64,000 bases of DNA from an uncultured Desulfovibrio sp. (GCA_913060505.1 CAJXRQ010000008.1:1-64000), one strand, 5' to 3'; counted from the first letter of the stretch, positions 7,999 to 17,350 are shown. Notes: a model not told the origin generated them from the sequence alone. Numbers and translations: made by a program.

Positions 7999-9126
7999 AT
8001 GAAACGGATTTTGATACTGATGCTCGTGCTGGCCATCTCGCTGGTTTCAGCATCCGCCTTCGCCGAAACCCTGAAACTCGGAAGCATGAGTCCGCTGACC
8101 GGACCGTATGCCGCAGACGGAAACGACATTGCCAACGGCGTGCGCACCGCCATTGAAGTCGTCAAGTCCGAAGGAGGCATTCCGGGGTTCGACGACATTA
8201 CATTGTCCGCACAGGATACCGCATGTGACCCCCGCCAAGCTGTTGCTGCCGCCAACAAACTCATCAATGAAGGTGTCAACGCCGTTATCGGCACCTATTG
8301 CTCCAGCGCCACACTTCCGTCATCCGAGGCTTTTGATGAAGAGGACATCATTATGCTTACGCCCGGCGCTACGAACGAGAATGTAACCGAGCGTGGACTT
8401 CAGAATATGTTCCGCACCTGTGGCCGTGACGACGATCAGTCCAAGGCCGCTCTTGCCTTCATGACCAATTACCTGAAGTCGAAAAGCATTTATCTGGTGG
8501 ACGATAAGACTGCATACTCTCAGGGGCTTGCCGATAACGTTGAGAAGGCCAGTGGGGCTGCCGGGATCAAGGTTCTCGGTCATGACCACGTCAATCAGGG
8601 GGACAAGGATTTCTCCGCAGTGCTGACCAAGGTCAAAGCCGCCAATCCCGACGTGTTTTATATTTCCCTGCAAAATTCGGCTACAGGCGCACTGCTGTTG
8701 ATCCAGGCCAAGCGCATGGGCATTGACGCCGTGTATCTCAGCCAGGATGCCGTTTACCATCCGCAGCTCATCACCATCGCCAAGAAGGACGCGGACGGCA
8801 TGTACCTGACGTTCGGTTATGTTGATACCAGCGCACCTTCCTACAAGAAGTTCATCAAGGCCTATGAGCCCAAGTATGGCAAGCCCGGCGCATATTCCGC
8901 CTATGCCTACGACTCTGCCATGGCGTATCTGGCCGCTGTGAAAAAAGCCGGTTCCGTCGAGTTGTCCAAGGTCCGGACCGCCTTGCTCTCCATGGAGTTC
9001 AAAGGCGCTTCCAAGACTTTCCGCTATAAGGAAAACGGCGATTCCGGTTCCAACTATATCATTCGTAAAATCGAGAACGGAAAGTTCGTTGACTACTGGA
9101 ACGTCCAGACCGGCGAAAAGTTCTAA
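7999..9126 (+). CDS. livK: Periplasmic branched-chain amino acid binding protein (LivK/LivJ-like)
   Basis: 375-residue solute-binding protein of the Leu/Ile/Val family. A signal peptide with a basic start and hydrophobic core (MKRILILMLVLAISLVSASAFA) precedes the mature start ETLKLGSMSPLTGPYAADG, which is typical of periplasmic binding fold type I proteins. It would deliver the substrate to LivHM; specificity (branched-chain amino acids or another amide or amino acid) cannot be read from sequence alone. GGGAGAG lies just before ATG 7999. A GC-rich hairpin follows the gene, which may favour its mRNA over the permease genes. Confidence 0.93.
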   Translation: MKRILILMLVLAISLVSASAFAETLKLGSMSPLTGPYAADGNDIANGVRTAIEVVKSEGGIPGFDDITLSAQDTACDPRQAVAAANKLINEGVNAVIGTYCSSATLPSSEAFDEEDIIMLTPGATNENVTERGLQNMFRTCGRDDDQSKAALAFMTNYLKSKSIYLVDDKTAYSQGLADNVEKASGAAGIKVLGHDHVNQGDKDFSAVLTKVKAANPDVFYISLQNSATGALLLIQAKRMGIDAVYLSQDAVYHPQLITIAKKDADGMYLTFGYVDTSAPSYKKFIKAYEPKYGKPGAYSAYAYDSAMAYLAAVKKAGSVELSKVRTALLSMEFKGASKTFRYKENGDSGSNYIIRKIENGKFVDYWNVQTGEKF

Positions 9127-9140
9127 AGACCGTTTGAAAG

Positions 9141-9160
9141 CGGGGCCCTGCGGGGCCCCG
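9141..9160 (+). other. Intercistronic hairpin between livK and livH
   Basis: An 8-bp stem (CGGGGCCC with GGGGCCCCG, loop of four bases) lies 14 bases after the livK stop, without a T-tract. Such hairpins between binding-protein and permease genes often protect the upstream mRNA from 3' decay, so livK may be made in excess of livHM; this is inference. Confidence 0.6.
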
Positions 9161-9185
9161 TCAACACTCTCACGCAAGAGATTTC

Positions 9186-10088
9186 ATGGACTACTTTCTG
9201 CAACAGCTCATCAACGGCGTGACCCTCGGGGGCGTATATGCGCTCATAGCCCTGGGCTATACCATGGTCTACGGTATCATCCAGCTCATCAACTTTGCCC
9301 ACGGCGAGTTTTTTGCCGCAGGCGGCTATATGGGCGTGATCATTATCAGCTATCTTTCCGCCAAAGGCGTCAGCCCGGTACTTTGCATTGCGCTCGGCCT
9401 CGGGCTGACCATGGTCTATTGTGCCATTCTGGCCATGGCCGTTGAAAAGGTCGCCTACAAGCCTTTGCGCAGCAGTTCCCGTCTGTCGGTGCTGTTGTCC
9501 GCGTTGGGCATGTCCATCTTTCTTCAACACGGCCTCATGCTTACGCAGGGCGTCTATGACAAGCCGTACCCCACTGCCATGACCGCCGGAGGGTTCGAAC
9601 TCGGCGGGGTAGTGGTTTCCTACATGCAGATTTATATCATCCTGATCACGGCGTTCCTGCTCGTCGCCCTGAATCTGCTGGTGTTCAAGACGCGTATCGG
9701 CAAGGCCATGCGCGCCACGGCTCAGGACAAGGTCATGAGTGCTTTGTTGGGCATCAATTCCAACAGGATCATTTCCCTGACCTTTGCCATTGGCGCGGGG
9801 CTGGCCGCCGCCGCTGGCATCATGGTCGGATTTTATTACGGGTCCGTGAACTATACCATGGGCTTTGTCCCCGGCATCAAAGCCTTTGCCGCCGCCGTGC
9901 TCGGCGGAATCGGCAACATCACCGGCGCAATGATAGGTGGATTGATCATCGGCATGGTGGAGATTTTCGCGGCCGGGTATCTTTCCAGCGAATACAAGGA
10001 CGTGTTCGCCTTCATCATTCTGATTGCGGTGCTGTACTTCAGACCCACCGGCATCATGGGAGAGAACGTTGACGACACAAGAGTCTAG
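9186..10088 (+). CDS. livH: Branched-chain amino acid ABC transporter permease LivH
   Basis: 300-residue integral membrane permease. It begins with the typical LivH pattern QQLINGVTLGGVYALIALGYTMVYGIIQLINFAHGE and has roughly eight hydrophobic segments, with the family motif GRAMRATAQD-like sequence (GKAMRATAQDKVMSALLGIN) in the cytoplasmic coupling loop. It would form the translocation channel with LivM. The gene overlaps the proposed start of livM by 20 bases, which indicates translational coupling. Confidence 0.95.
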   Translation: MDYFLQQLINGVTLGGVYALIALGYTMVYGIIQLINFAHGEFFAAGGYMGVIIISYLSAKGVSPVLCIALGLGLTMVYCAILAMAVEKVAYKPLRSSSRLSVLLSALGMSIFLQHGLMLTQGVYDKPYPTAMTAGGFELGGVVVSYMQIYIILITAFLLVALNLLVFKTRIGKAMRATAQDKVMSALLGINSNRIISLTFAIGAGLAAAAGIMVGFYYGSVNYTMGFVPGIKAFAAAVLGGIGNITGAMIGGLIIGMVEIFAAGYLSSEYKDVFAFIILIAVLYFRPTGIMGENVDDTRV

Positions 10089-11292
10089 GAAACGGTGGAT
10101 ATCGTTCGGTATCGGCCTCATCTGGCTGTTCATCATTCTCTGGCCGCTTCTGGGCATCAAGCCCGAAGGGCTGGAGTTCATGCCCACGTTATCGCTGTGG
10201 ATCAAGCTGGCCGTCGCCAGTGTGTGTGTCATGTTGGTATACGAACTCAACCGTGGCGGTGTTTTTGATCCCATCAAGCGGACCGGGGCCTCGCTCAAGG
10301 ACTCGACGCAACGTCTCTATACCGCCACGCCGAACTGGCTGCTCATCTGTATTGCTTTGGCGTTCGCCATCGCCTTTCCTGCCATGACCGGGCGGTATGG
10401 CCATGATGTGGCCTGCAACGTGCTCATTTACATCTGCCTCGGCCTCGGATTGAACGTCGTTGTGGGGTTGGCCGGTCTGCTGGACCTCGGATACATCGCC
10501 TTTTACGGAGTGGGTGCGTATACCTATGCGCTTTTATCCATCCATTACGGTATTTCCTTTTGGCTTTGCCTGCCGGTTGCCGGTGCGCTGGCGGCCATTG
10601 CCGGATGCATCATCGGGTATCCTACCCTGCGGATGCGTGGCGACTATCTGGCCATCGTAACGCTCGGATTCGGGGAGATCGTCCGTTTGGTCCTGAACAA
10701 CTGGATGGATTTGACCAACGGTCCCAACGGCCTGATGGGAGTCAAGCGTCCGGGGCTGTACTGGCTTGATTTTACCAACGGCTGGTCTCTGGAACATATC
10801 TGGCTCAAGAAGGTCTGGATGTTCTATTACGTGATTCTGCTCATCGCCATTTTTACCATCATTGCGGTGTACAGGCTCAATTATTCACGCATCGGTCGGG
10901 CATGGGAGGCCATTCGCGAGGATGAAACCGCTGCCGAGCTCATGGGCGTGAATACCTTTTTGCTCAAGCTGCTGGCATATGCCTCCGGAGCCGTGTTCGC
11001 CGGATTTGCCGGAGCATTTTTCGCGGCCCGGATGCGGTTCGTCAGCCCGGAATCGTTCACCTTTCTGGAGTCGGCCATGGTTTTGGCCATGGTTGTGCTC
11101 GGCGGCATGGGATCCATCCCCGGTGTCATGCTCGGGGCGTTGGCGCTCATAGCCCTGCCTGAGGCGTTCCGGGAATTCGACGTTTACAGAATGCTGGTTT
11201 TCGGTGGCGTGATGACCCTGATGATGCTCGTACGCCCCAAAGGGTTATGCCCAGCCAAGCGAGTGGGCCGCAGGTCCGAGGAAGCGGAATAG
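10069..11292 (+). CDS. livM: Branched-chain amino acid ABC transporter permease LivM
   Basis: 407-residue inner-membrane permease, partner of LivH. An N-terminal extension of about 90 residues with two hydrophobic segments precedes the conserved part (LNVVVGLAGLLDLGYIAFYGVGAYTYALL), as in the long LivM of enteric bacteria. The coupling-loop motif GRAWEAIREDETAAELMGVN is present. I propose the TTG at 10069 as start because GGGAGAG at 10058-10064 is suitably placed and the upstream in-frame ATG at 10024 lies deep inside livH. A start slightly further downstream cannot be excluded. Confidence 0.93.
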   Translation: MTTQESRKRWISFGIGLIWLFIILWPLLGIKPEGLEFMPTLSLWIKLAVASVCVMLVYELNRGGVFDPIKRTGASLKDSTQRLYTATPNWLLICIALAFAIAFPAMTGRYGHDVACNVLIYICLGLGLNVVVGLAGLLDLGYIAFYGVGAYTYALLSIHYGISFWLCLPVAGALAAIAGCIIGYPTLRMRGDYLAIVTLGFGEIVRLVLNNWMDLTNGPNGLMGVKRPGLYWLDFTNGWSLEHIWLKKVWMFYYVILLIAIFTIIAVYRLNYSRIGRAWEAIREDETAAELMGVNTFLLKLLAYASGAVFAGFAGAFFAARMRFVSPESFTFLESAMVLAMVVLGGMGSIPGVMLGALALIALPEAFREFDVYRMLVFGGVMTLMMLVRPKGLCPAKRVGRRSEEAE

Positions 11293-11328
11293 GGCGCGCA
11301 GCCTTGCAACGCCAAACACGGAAAAAGA

Positions 11329-12054
11329 ATGGCAGACAAGAACGAAATCATACTGGAACTGAAAAACGTTACCTCGGCCTATGGCAAGATAGCCGCGCTC
11401 AAGGGCATTTCCCTGACCCTTCTCAAGGGGGAGATAGTATCCATCATCGGGGCCAACGGTGCTGGCAAGTCCTCCACACTCATGACTATCTGCAACATCG
11501 TGCGCGCCACGGGTGGCGACATTCTGTATCAGGGAAAGCGCATCAACAATGTCAACCCTGACCTGTTGCCGGGCATGGGATTGTGTCAGGTGCCTGAAGG
11601 GCGCCGGATATTCCCGCGTCTGACCGTGACGGAAAACCTTGAAATGGGAGCATTCTTTCGGCGTGATGCCGCAGGCATGGCCGAAGACATGAAACGGGTT
11701 TACGAATTTTTCCCCAAACTTCGGGAGCGCCGCCGTCAGCTCGGCGGAACCCTTTCCGGCGGCGAACAACAGATGTTGGCCATCGGCCGCGCCATTATGA
11801 GCCGTCCCAAGGTGTTGTTGCTAGATGAGCCTTCCATGGGCCTTGCCCCGTTGATCGTGCAGCAGATTTTTCGGATTATCGAGGAAATCAACAGCCAGGG
11901 GGTGACCGTTTTGCTGGTTGAGCAAAACGCCAACCTTGCGCTGCAGTGCGCCAGTCGGGGATATGTGTTGGAGACCGGCAATGTTGTCATGGAAGATGAC
12001 GCCGACGCCCTGCTGCACAACCCGGATATCCGCAAGGCCTATCTCGGCGAGTAA
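11329..12054 (+). CDS. livF: Branched-chain amino acid ABC transporter ATP-binding protein LivF
   Basis: 241-residue ATPase, last gene of the liv unit. Walker A is GANGAGKSS, the ABC signature is TLSGGEQQMLAIGRA, and Walker B is VLLLDEPSMGLAP. The tail VLETGNVVMEDDADALLHNPDIRKAYLGE is characteristic of LivF. It would form a heterodimer with LivG. Transcription ends shortly afterwards at a strong hairpin terminator. Confidence 0.95.
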   Translation: MADKNEIILELKNVTSAYGKIAALKGISLTLLKGEIVSIIGANGAGKSSTLMTICNIVRATGGDILYQGKRINNVNPDLLPGMGLCQVPEGRRIFPRLTVTENLEMGAFFRRDAAGMAEDMKRVYEFFPKLRERRRQLGGTLSGGEQQMLAIGRAIMSRPKVLLLDEPSMGLAPLIVQQIFRIIEEINSQGVTVLLVEQNANLALQCASRGYVLETGNVVMEDDADALLHNPDIRKAYLGE

Positions 12055-12074
12055 TCAAGCCTTCTTGTTGAGTG

Positions 12075-12112
12075 AAGACGCCCGGTCCATCAGGGACCGG
12101 GCGTCTTTTTTT
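12075..12112 (+). terminator. Rho-independent terminator of the liv operon
   Basis: A perfect 14-bp stem (12075-12088 with 12094-12107) followed by a T-tract to 12112, starting 20 bases after the livF stop codon. Confidence 0.93.
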
Positions 12113-12175
12113 CTAATGGCGGTTTTCGCTAAGTGGCGTATGGTTATGGTGAACCAATATAGAGGTAGGCTCTCC

Positions 12176-14938
12176 ATGCACTGTCTTGTGGAAATGACCA
12201 AAATCGACAGGGAACATCTGGGACGGGCAGTTCGAAAACATGCTGAACAGCATGATGGTTTCGCACGCATCATGGCCTGCACGAGCGCCGTTGCCGATGC
12301 TTTTGTGACTGCGGCACGGGAATTATGCATGGCGACATCTCCGGACAATCCGCATGAACACGTTGAGAGCCCCGCCTGTCTTGAGCCGTTGGCGGCAAAG
12401 CTGGTCGCCCGCTGTCTTTCCCAAAGCGGTTCCATGCATTCCATGCTGCTGCTCATCCATTGTTTTCGGGAAGGTTTTCTCGATTATCTGGCAGAGCATA
12501 CCGAAACAAGGGAAGAGGCAGACCAGTGTCGGACCGTTGTGCTGACCATGCACGAAACCCTTGGATTGCTCGTCGCCCGGGAGTGGGACAACGTCGAGCA
12601 GGCAAGGCAATGCTCACGGGAGAGTTCCAATCCGGCAGCCAGTACCATTTTCTGGCAGTTGCCCGAGGCCGTATTCCTCCATACTCGTGGAGGCGGCATC
12701 ATGGATGCGAATCCGGCCGCGTGCGCATTGGTGGGTGCTCCTGTGGAGCGCCTCAAAACCATGCGTATGCAGGATATTGAAGCGCCTGTTGCTTCGGGAG
12801 GGCGTGGCCGCAATCAGACCATGCCCGGACATGGCGAAAATCTGGTCTTTCAAACCGTGTTCATAAACGCATCGGGAAAACGCATTCCATGCGAAGTCCG
12901 TTGCCGACGGGGAAGTCTGGATGAATCCGTTTTCTTTGTAAGCGTTGTTCGGGACATCACGGAAACGCGGCATCAGGAAAAGCGTTTGCGCGACTCCCGT
13001 CGAGTCATGGAAATGCGCATGGACAAGAACGTGAAACGGCTTCGTGAAAGCAACACCCGTTTTCAGGCTGTGCTTGATAATAGCCCCATGGCCATATTCA
13101 TCATGGACGCGAAAGGACAGCATCTGGTGGCCAACAACGCATGGTGTGCCATGCTGGGGCGGGAGCATGACGAAGTGGTGGACAAAAGCGTGGAAGATCT
13201 ACTGCCTGCGGATTGCGCGAAAACTTTTTTGGACAGTCTGTTTCTGTCCGAAGAAAGACAGGACGCCGTGGAACTGGATGCGCATCTTGAATTGAACGGG
13301 GAAGAACGGCGAATTTCCGGCACTTTGTTCCCGTTGCCCGACGAGTCCGGTGTGGTGCGGGCCTACTGCGGCATGGCCATGGACGTGACCAGAAGCCGCC
13401 GGGCCGAGCAGCGGGTGCGCGCACTGGCCAGACAGAACGCCATGATTCTCAATTCAGCGGGCGAGGGCATCTTCGGCATGGACTGCGACCGAAAGACAAC
13501 GTTCATCAACCCTGCGGCCGCAAGCATGTTGGGGTGGTCCGTTTCGGAAATGATCGATTCTGACGGACATATGCTGTTCCATCACTCGGATGAGGCCGGT
13601 TTACCTCGGCCTCCCAAGAAATGCCCCATGTGCCGTGTGCTTGAAACCGGAAAACCCAACAGGGGCGAAGATTGCCTGTGGCACAAGGACGGCTCCGCGA
13701 TCCCGGTGACCTATACGGCAATGCCCCTATACAGCGGCACTGAAGTCGAAGGCGTGGTCGTTACCTTCAGCGACATCAGCGAACACAAACGCATCGAACA
13801 CGAGCTGACCATGGCCAAGGAACGTGCCGAACTTGGCAACCAGGCCAAAACGCAGTTTCTGGCCAACATGAGCCATGAATTGCGCACACCGCTTAATGGA
13901 ATTTTGGGCCTTGTGCAATTAATGCTGGAAACCGAGCGCAACAAGAACAAGCGGGAATATCTGACCATGGTTCGTGAGGCCTCGGATCGTTTGCTGGGAT
14001 TGGTTCGCAATCTGCTTGATCTTTCCAATATCAAATCCGGCCGCATGGAGCGGACGGATACCCGCTTTGCCCTGCGCCAGAGCCTTTCCACCCTGGTGGA
14101 GACTTTTTCGGTGCAGGCCAAGCTCAAATCGCTTGAATTTGTCTGTTTTGTCGAGGAGTCGCTGCCCGAACAATGGTATGGGGACATCGCGCATATCAAA
14201 CAGGCTCTGAATAACCTGCTGAAAAACGCCATCCAGTACACGCCTTCAGGCCGGGTTATGCTGGATATCCGCAAGGAAGCCGGGGAGTACGGGGAACCCC
14301 GATTGGTGCGCTTCACGGTGACGGACACCGGCACCGGCATTGCCGAAGACATGCAGGAACGTATTTTCGATAGTTTCTCTCTGGGTGAAGACTACCTGAC
14401 CAAACGCTACAGCGGTTCCGGTGTGGGCCTGAGCATTGCCCACAAACTGGTGGAAATGCTGGGCGGCGAGCTGAACATGAGCAGCAAGTCCGGGGTGGGA
14501 AGCATTTTTTCCTTTACGGCGGCGCTTGCCCCTGTTCACAAGGAAGAGGGAAAGCGGTCTTCGGGGCTTCGTATCCTGTATGCAGAGGATGAATACACCA
14601 ACCAGAGAATGGTGCAGGGTGTTCTTTCCCGCGCCGGGCATGAGGTGGTCCTCGCTTCTGACGGAGCCGAGGCCTTGCAGACGTTATCCGAATCGCATTT
14701 CGATCTTGTGCTCATGGATATTCAAATGCCCGTGCTGGACGGGTTGGAAACGACCCGGCGCATTCGTTCGGACATGAAGCTGGACCTGCCTGTCATTGCG
14801 TTGACCGCATTTGCCAACGAAGGGGACTTGAACCGTTTTGAAGCCGTGGGCATGAACGGGTTGCTGCACAAGCCTTTCGAATTGGAGGAATTGCTGCAAA
14901 CCCTTGAAGACCACGCAGGGACGGGCAACGCGGCGTAA
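12176..14938 (+). CDS. Three-PAS hybrid sensor histidine kinase with receiver domain
   Basis: 920-residue soluble-looking sensor kinase with no evident membrane segment. An N-terminal helical region of about 150 residues is followed by three PAS modules (the first starting near FWQLPEAVFLHTRGGGIMDANPAAC), then HisKA with phospho-acceptor His567 (ANMSHELRTPLNGILG), HATPase_c with N, G1 and G2 boxes (NNLLKNAIQYT, VTDTGTGI, GSGVGLSIAHKLVE), and a C-terminal receiver with phospho-acceptor Asp848 (LVLMDIQMPVLDG) and HKPFE. The middle PAS linker includes CPMCRVLETGKP, a cysteine pair that might sense redox state or metal. I chose ATG 12176 because AGAGGTAGG lies 6 bases upstream and the liv terminator precludes a start further left. 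It is monocistronic, and its partner is not identifiable here. Confidence 0.9.
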   Translation: MHCLVEMTKIDREHLGRAVRKHAEQHDGFARIMACTSAVADAFVTAARELCMATSPDNPHEHVESPACLEPLAAKLVARCLSQSGSMHSMLLLIHCFREGFLDYLAEHTETREEADQCRTVVLTMHETLGLLVAREWDNVEQARQCSRESSNPAASTIFWQLPEAVFLHTRGGGIMDANPAACALVGAPVERLKTMRMQDIEAPVASGGRGRNQTMPGHGENLVFQTVFINASGKRIPCEVRCRRGSLDESVFFVSVVRDITETRHQEKRLRDSRRVMEMRMDKNVKRLRESNTRFQAVLDNSPMAIFIMDAKGQHLVANNAWCAMLGREHDEVVDKSVEDLLPADCAKTFLDSLFLSEERQDAVELDAHLELNGEERRISGTLFPLPDESGVVRAYCGMAMDVTRSRRAEQRVRALARQNAMILNSAGEGIFGMDCDRKTTFINPAAASMLGWSVSEMIDSDGHMLFHHSDEAGLPRPPKKCPMCRVLETGKPNRGEDCLWHKDGSAIPVTYTAMPLYSGTEVEGVVVTFSDISEHKRIEHELTMAKERAELGNQAKTQFLANMSHELRTPLNGILGLVQLMLETERNKNKREYLTMVREASDRLLGLVRNLLDLSNIKSGRMERTDTRFALRQSLSTLVETFSVQAKLKSLEFVCFVEESLPEQWYGDIAHIKQALNNLLKNAIQYTPSGRVMLDIRKEAGEYGEPRLVRFTVTDTGTGIAEDMQERIFDSFSLGEDYLTKRYSGSGVGLSIAHKLVEMLGGELNMSSKSGVGSIFSFTAALAPVHKEEGKRSSGLRILYAEDEYTNQRMVQGVLSRAGHEVVLASDGAEALQTLSESHFDLVLMDIQMPVLDGLETTRRIRSDMKLDLPVIALTAFANEGDLNRFEAVGMNGLLHKPFELEELLQTLEDHAGTGNAA

Positions 14939-14943
14939 TCATT

Positions 14944-14980
14944 CGGGCCGTGCCGGATTTCCGGCACGGCCCGTTTTCTT
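14944..14980. terminator. Terminator between the hybrid kinase and the first chemoreceptor
   Basis: A perfect 13-bp stem (14944-14956 with 14961-14973, loop ATTT) followed by TTTTCTT on the plus strand. It ends the kinase transcript. The minus-strand chemoreceptor gene stops within the T-tract, so the stem could also stall that transcript, though no T-run is present in that direction. Confidence 0.88.
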
Positions 14981-16976
14981 AGAATGTTTCAAAGTGTTCG
15001 TCCGAATCGGACATGTCCAGCGTCAGTCCTTCCGCGGCCTTTTGCGGGTGTGGAATTTGCGAATAAGGAGTGCCCTGTTCAAGGGCTTTCGGGGCAGATT
15101 GTTTGTGCTGCTTTGGGTGGCTGGAATGTATTCTGGCCGTTGTCCCGTTCTCTCTGACCCTGAAGAACGAAATGGTCTGCTGCAATTGCGTGGCTTCGTC
15201 GGCGAGGTTATGGGATGTGGATGCCATTTCTTCCGATGCCGCAGCGTTTTGCTGTACCACGAGATCCAGTTGCTGCAACGCGGTGTTGATCTGTTCGGCC
15301 CCGGCGTTCTGTTCATTGGAGGCCACCGAGATCTCCCGAACCAGCTCGGCTGTGCGCCGGATGTCCGGGATGATGTCGGTAAGCATGGTTCCTGCCTTTT
15401 CCGCAACTTCGACACTTGAAGAAGACAATTCACTGATTTCTGCTGCTGCACTGCCGGAGCGTTCCGCCAGTTTGCGCACTTCCGCAGCGACAACGGCGAA
15501 GCCTTTACCGTGCTCTCCGGCACGGGCGGCCTCGATGGCCGCGTTCAGGGCCAGCAGGTTTGTCTGGCGGGCAATCTCTTCAATGATGGATATTTTTTCG
15601 GCGATCTGCTTCATCGCGTTGACGGTTTCAAGAACGGCTTTCCCGCCTTCTTCCGCGCTGCCCGAAGTGCTCTCGGCAATGGCTTCGGTGTCACTGGCGT
15701 TTTTGGCGTTCTGGCGGATATTGGCCGCCATTTCCTCCATGGATGAGGATACTTCCTCAAGGGACGAGGCCTGTTCGGTCGCTCCCTGCGAAAGGGATCC
15801 CGCCGTGCTTGAAAGCTGCTCGCTACCTGCGGCCACGGTAGAACTGCCGTCCATGACCTGCGTGACCACGGAAGTAAGGCGTTCAGCCATGGTGTTCAAG
15901 GCGCTGACCATGGTGCCGATTTCATCCTTGCGTTTGATATCCACACGGCCTGTGTAGTCGCCTTCGGCCGCGTGGTTGAGGAAAGATACGATGGAGAAGA
16001 TGGGGGTGACGATGGTTTTCGTCACATACAGCCACATGAGTGTCAGGATCAGGGCCAGTGAGGCTGCCATGACGATACCGATCTGTATAAGCAGGGTGTG
16101 GACCGGTGCCATGACTTCTTCTGCCTGCATGAGTCCTATGAAACGCCAGCCAAGTTCCGGGGAGGTGTAAACCTGTGCGAGATGGTCAATCCCGTCAATT
16201 TCTACCTGCGCCTGCCCTGAACCTAGATCGAAAAGTTTTTTGTAGACCTTTCTGCGCATGTCAGAAAGATTTCTGAAATTCATCGCTTCTTCATGCGGGT
16301 TGGCAATAACCGTTCCGTCCTGCTGCACGAGGAACACATAGCCGGTTTTGCCCATTTTGAGTGTGCCCATGAGGTCTGCAAGCCCTTTGAGCGTCAGGTC
16401 GAGTCCCGCGACAGCCGCAACCTGGCCGTTGCGCGTATAGGCTTTGGATATGCTGATCATCGCGTCGCCTGTGGTTCCTTTGTAGGCTGCGGAAATTTGC
16501 GGCTTGGATGTGTCCTTGAGGGCTATGATCCACCATGGGCGTTCACGTGGATTGTAATTCTGGAGCGTTTCATCCGTATCGTCGACATAACCACCCCCGT
16601 GTGTGGCGATGAAGACGCTGTCGTAGTCCGGGTGGGCCGATTTGATCCATCGAAGCATTGGCTTCATGGCCTGACAATATGCATTATCCGGGTTCGGGGT
16701 GGTACGTTTTGCTTCCAGTCCGGTATAGCTGCTCACATTTTCATCAATCTGCGCGTTCAACGGGCTTTTGGTCAGCATATCCACACTTTTTCCGGCTTCG
16801 GTCAGCATGATGGTGATGGCCTTGTTCACCTGCTTGATTTCATTATGGCTTGAGCGGGAGTATTCCGAAATGGATTGATCACTCACATTTACATAAATAA
16901 TGGAATAAATGATAACGAACGGAACGGCTATGAGTAGGCTTAACCCGACTAGCAATTTGAACTTGATGGAATTCAT
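14979..16976 (-). CDS. Methyl-accepting chemotaxis protein (Cache-HAMP-MA)
   Basis: 665-residue transmembrane chemoreceptor. TM1 is about residues 8-28, a periplasmic dCache-type ligand domain follows (with the NPRERPWW and [16 protein letters not shown] signatures), TM2 is near residues 295-315, then HAMP ([27 protein letters not shown]) and the cytoplasmic signalling domain with hairpin tip [21 protein letters not shown]. After a flexible linker of about 60 residues the protein ends HFETF, matching the form of a CheR/CheB tethering pentapeptide. The ligand is unknown. Its signalling domain is nearly identical to that of the next chemoreceptor, while the sensor domains differ. Confidence 0.93.
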   Translation of the reverse strand: MNSIKFKLLVGLSLLIAVPFVIIYSIIYVNVSDQSISEYSRSSHNEIKQVNKAITIMLTEAGKSVDMLTKSPLNAQIDENVSSYTGLEAKRTTPNPDNAYCQAMKPMLRWIKSAHPDYDSVFIATHGGGYVDDTDETLQNYNPRERPWWIIALKDTSKPQISAAYKGTTGDAMISISKAYTRNGQVAAVAGLDLTLKGLADLMGTLKMGKTGYVFLVQQDGTVIANPHEEAMNFRNLSDMRRKVYKKLFDLGSGQAQVEIDGIDHLAQVYTSPELGWRFIGLMQAEEVMAPVHTLLIQIGIVMAASLALILTLMWLYVTKTIVTPIFSIVSFLNHAAEGDYTGRVDIKRKDEIGTMVSALNTMAERLTSVVTQVMDGSSTVAAGSEQLSSTAGSLSQGATEQASSLEEVSSSMEEMAANIRQNAKNASDTEAIAESTSGSAEEGGKAVLETVNAMKQIAEKISIIEEIARQTNLLALNAAIEAARAGEHGKGFAVVAAEVRKLAERSGSAAAEISELSSSSVEVAEKAGTMLTDIIPDIRRTAELVREISVASNEQNAGAEQINTALQQLDLVVQQNAAASEEMASTSHNLADEATQLQQTISFFRVRENGTTARIHSSHPKQHKQSAPKALEQGTPYSQIPHPQKAAEGLTLDMSDSDEHFETF

Positions 16977-17165
16977 GTGTTCTCCTGATGTAGTGGTGAA
17001 TGTACATCTGTTTCAGCGTTGAATCATGATTATACGGGAGTTCGCGTGCGAGCGCAGATGACCACTCCCCATGATTCTTTTTTTTATCGCATGCTCACAG
17101 CGACTTATGCTCATCGTCAAAACGATATGAATGCTTTAGTATCAATTTTGAATATTGAAAGGTTA

Positions 17166-17193
17166 GTCGTTTTATATTTATGTAAAAAACGAC
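17166..17193. promoter_or_regulatory. Dyad element upstream of the candidate small gene
   Basis: GTCGTTTT at 17166-17173 and AAAACGAC at 17186-17193 form an 8-bp inverted repeat around AT-rich DNA. TTGAAT at 17148-17153 and TATATT at 17173-17178 could form a sigma-70 promoter with a long 19-base spacer, which would place the dyad over the -10 region like an operator. This is suggestive only. Confidence 0.35.
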
Positions 17194-17234
17194 AGGAACA
17201 CACTGGATGTGCTGGCTCCATACAGGAGATATTT

Positions 17235-17312
17235 ATGTCGGAGTCGGGTTGTATGCCTGCTGAATCAGGCGCTATGGATGGCTGTCCGGGAAAGAAACGA
17301 TGTGGGAAATGA
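17235..17312 (+). CDS. Candidate 25-residue cysteine-containing small protein
   Basis: A short open frame not recognisable as any known family. It encodes 25 residues with cysteines at positions 6, 17 and 23 and a basic end (GKKRCGK). Support comes from three signals seen directly: AGGAG at 17224-17228 six bases before ATG 17235, a stop codon at 17310-17312, and a strong plus-strand terminator starting 4 bases later. The gene sits alone between two minus-strand chemoreceptor genes, so read-through from a neighbour is not the source of the terminator. The function is unknown; metal binding or redox chemistry would fit the cysteines but is only a guess. Confidence 0.5.
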   Translation: MSESGCMPAESGAMDGCPGKKRCGK

Positions 17313-17315
17313 TGT

Positions 17316-17348
17316 GGGCCGCGCCGGGTACCCGGCGCGGCCCTTTTT
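17316..17348 (+). terminator. Perfect palindromic terminator after the small gene
   Basis: A 28-base perfect palindrome (17316-17343, 14-bp arms, no spare loop) followed by TTTTT on the plus strand. The T-run direction shows it serves a rightward transcript, namely the candidate small gene at 17235-17312, as both flanking large genes run leftward. Confidence 0.88.
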
Positions 17349-17350
17349 GT

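Noticed and set aside
9123-10298. Minus-strand frame antisense to livH
   Set aside because: Shadow frame, His/Gly/Asp rich, overlapping two clear permease genes.
17019-17234. Longer 97-codon version of the small gene starting at 17019
   Set aside because: No ribosome binding site at 17019 and the proposed promoter and AGGAG lie inside it; ATG 17235 is the supported start.
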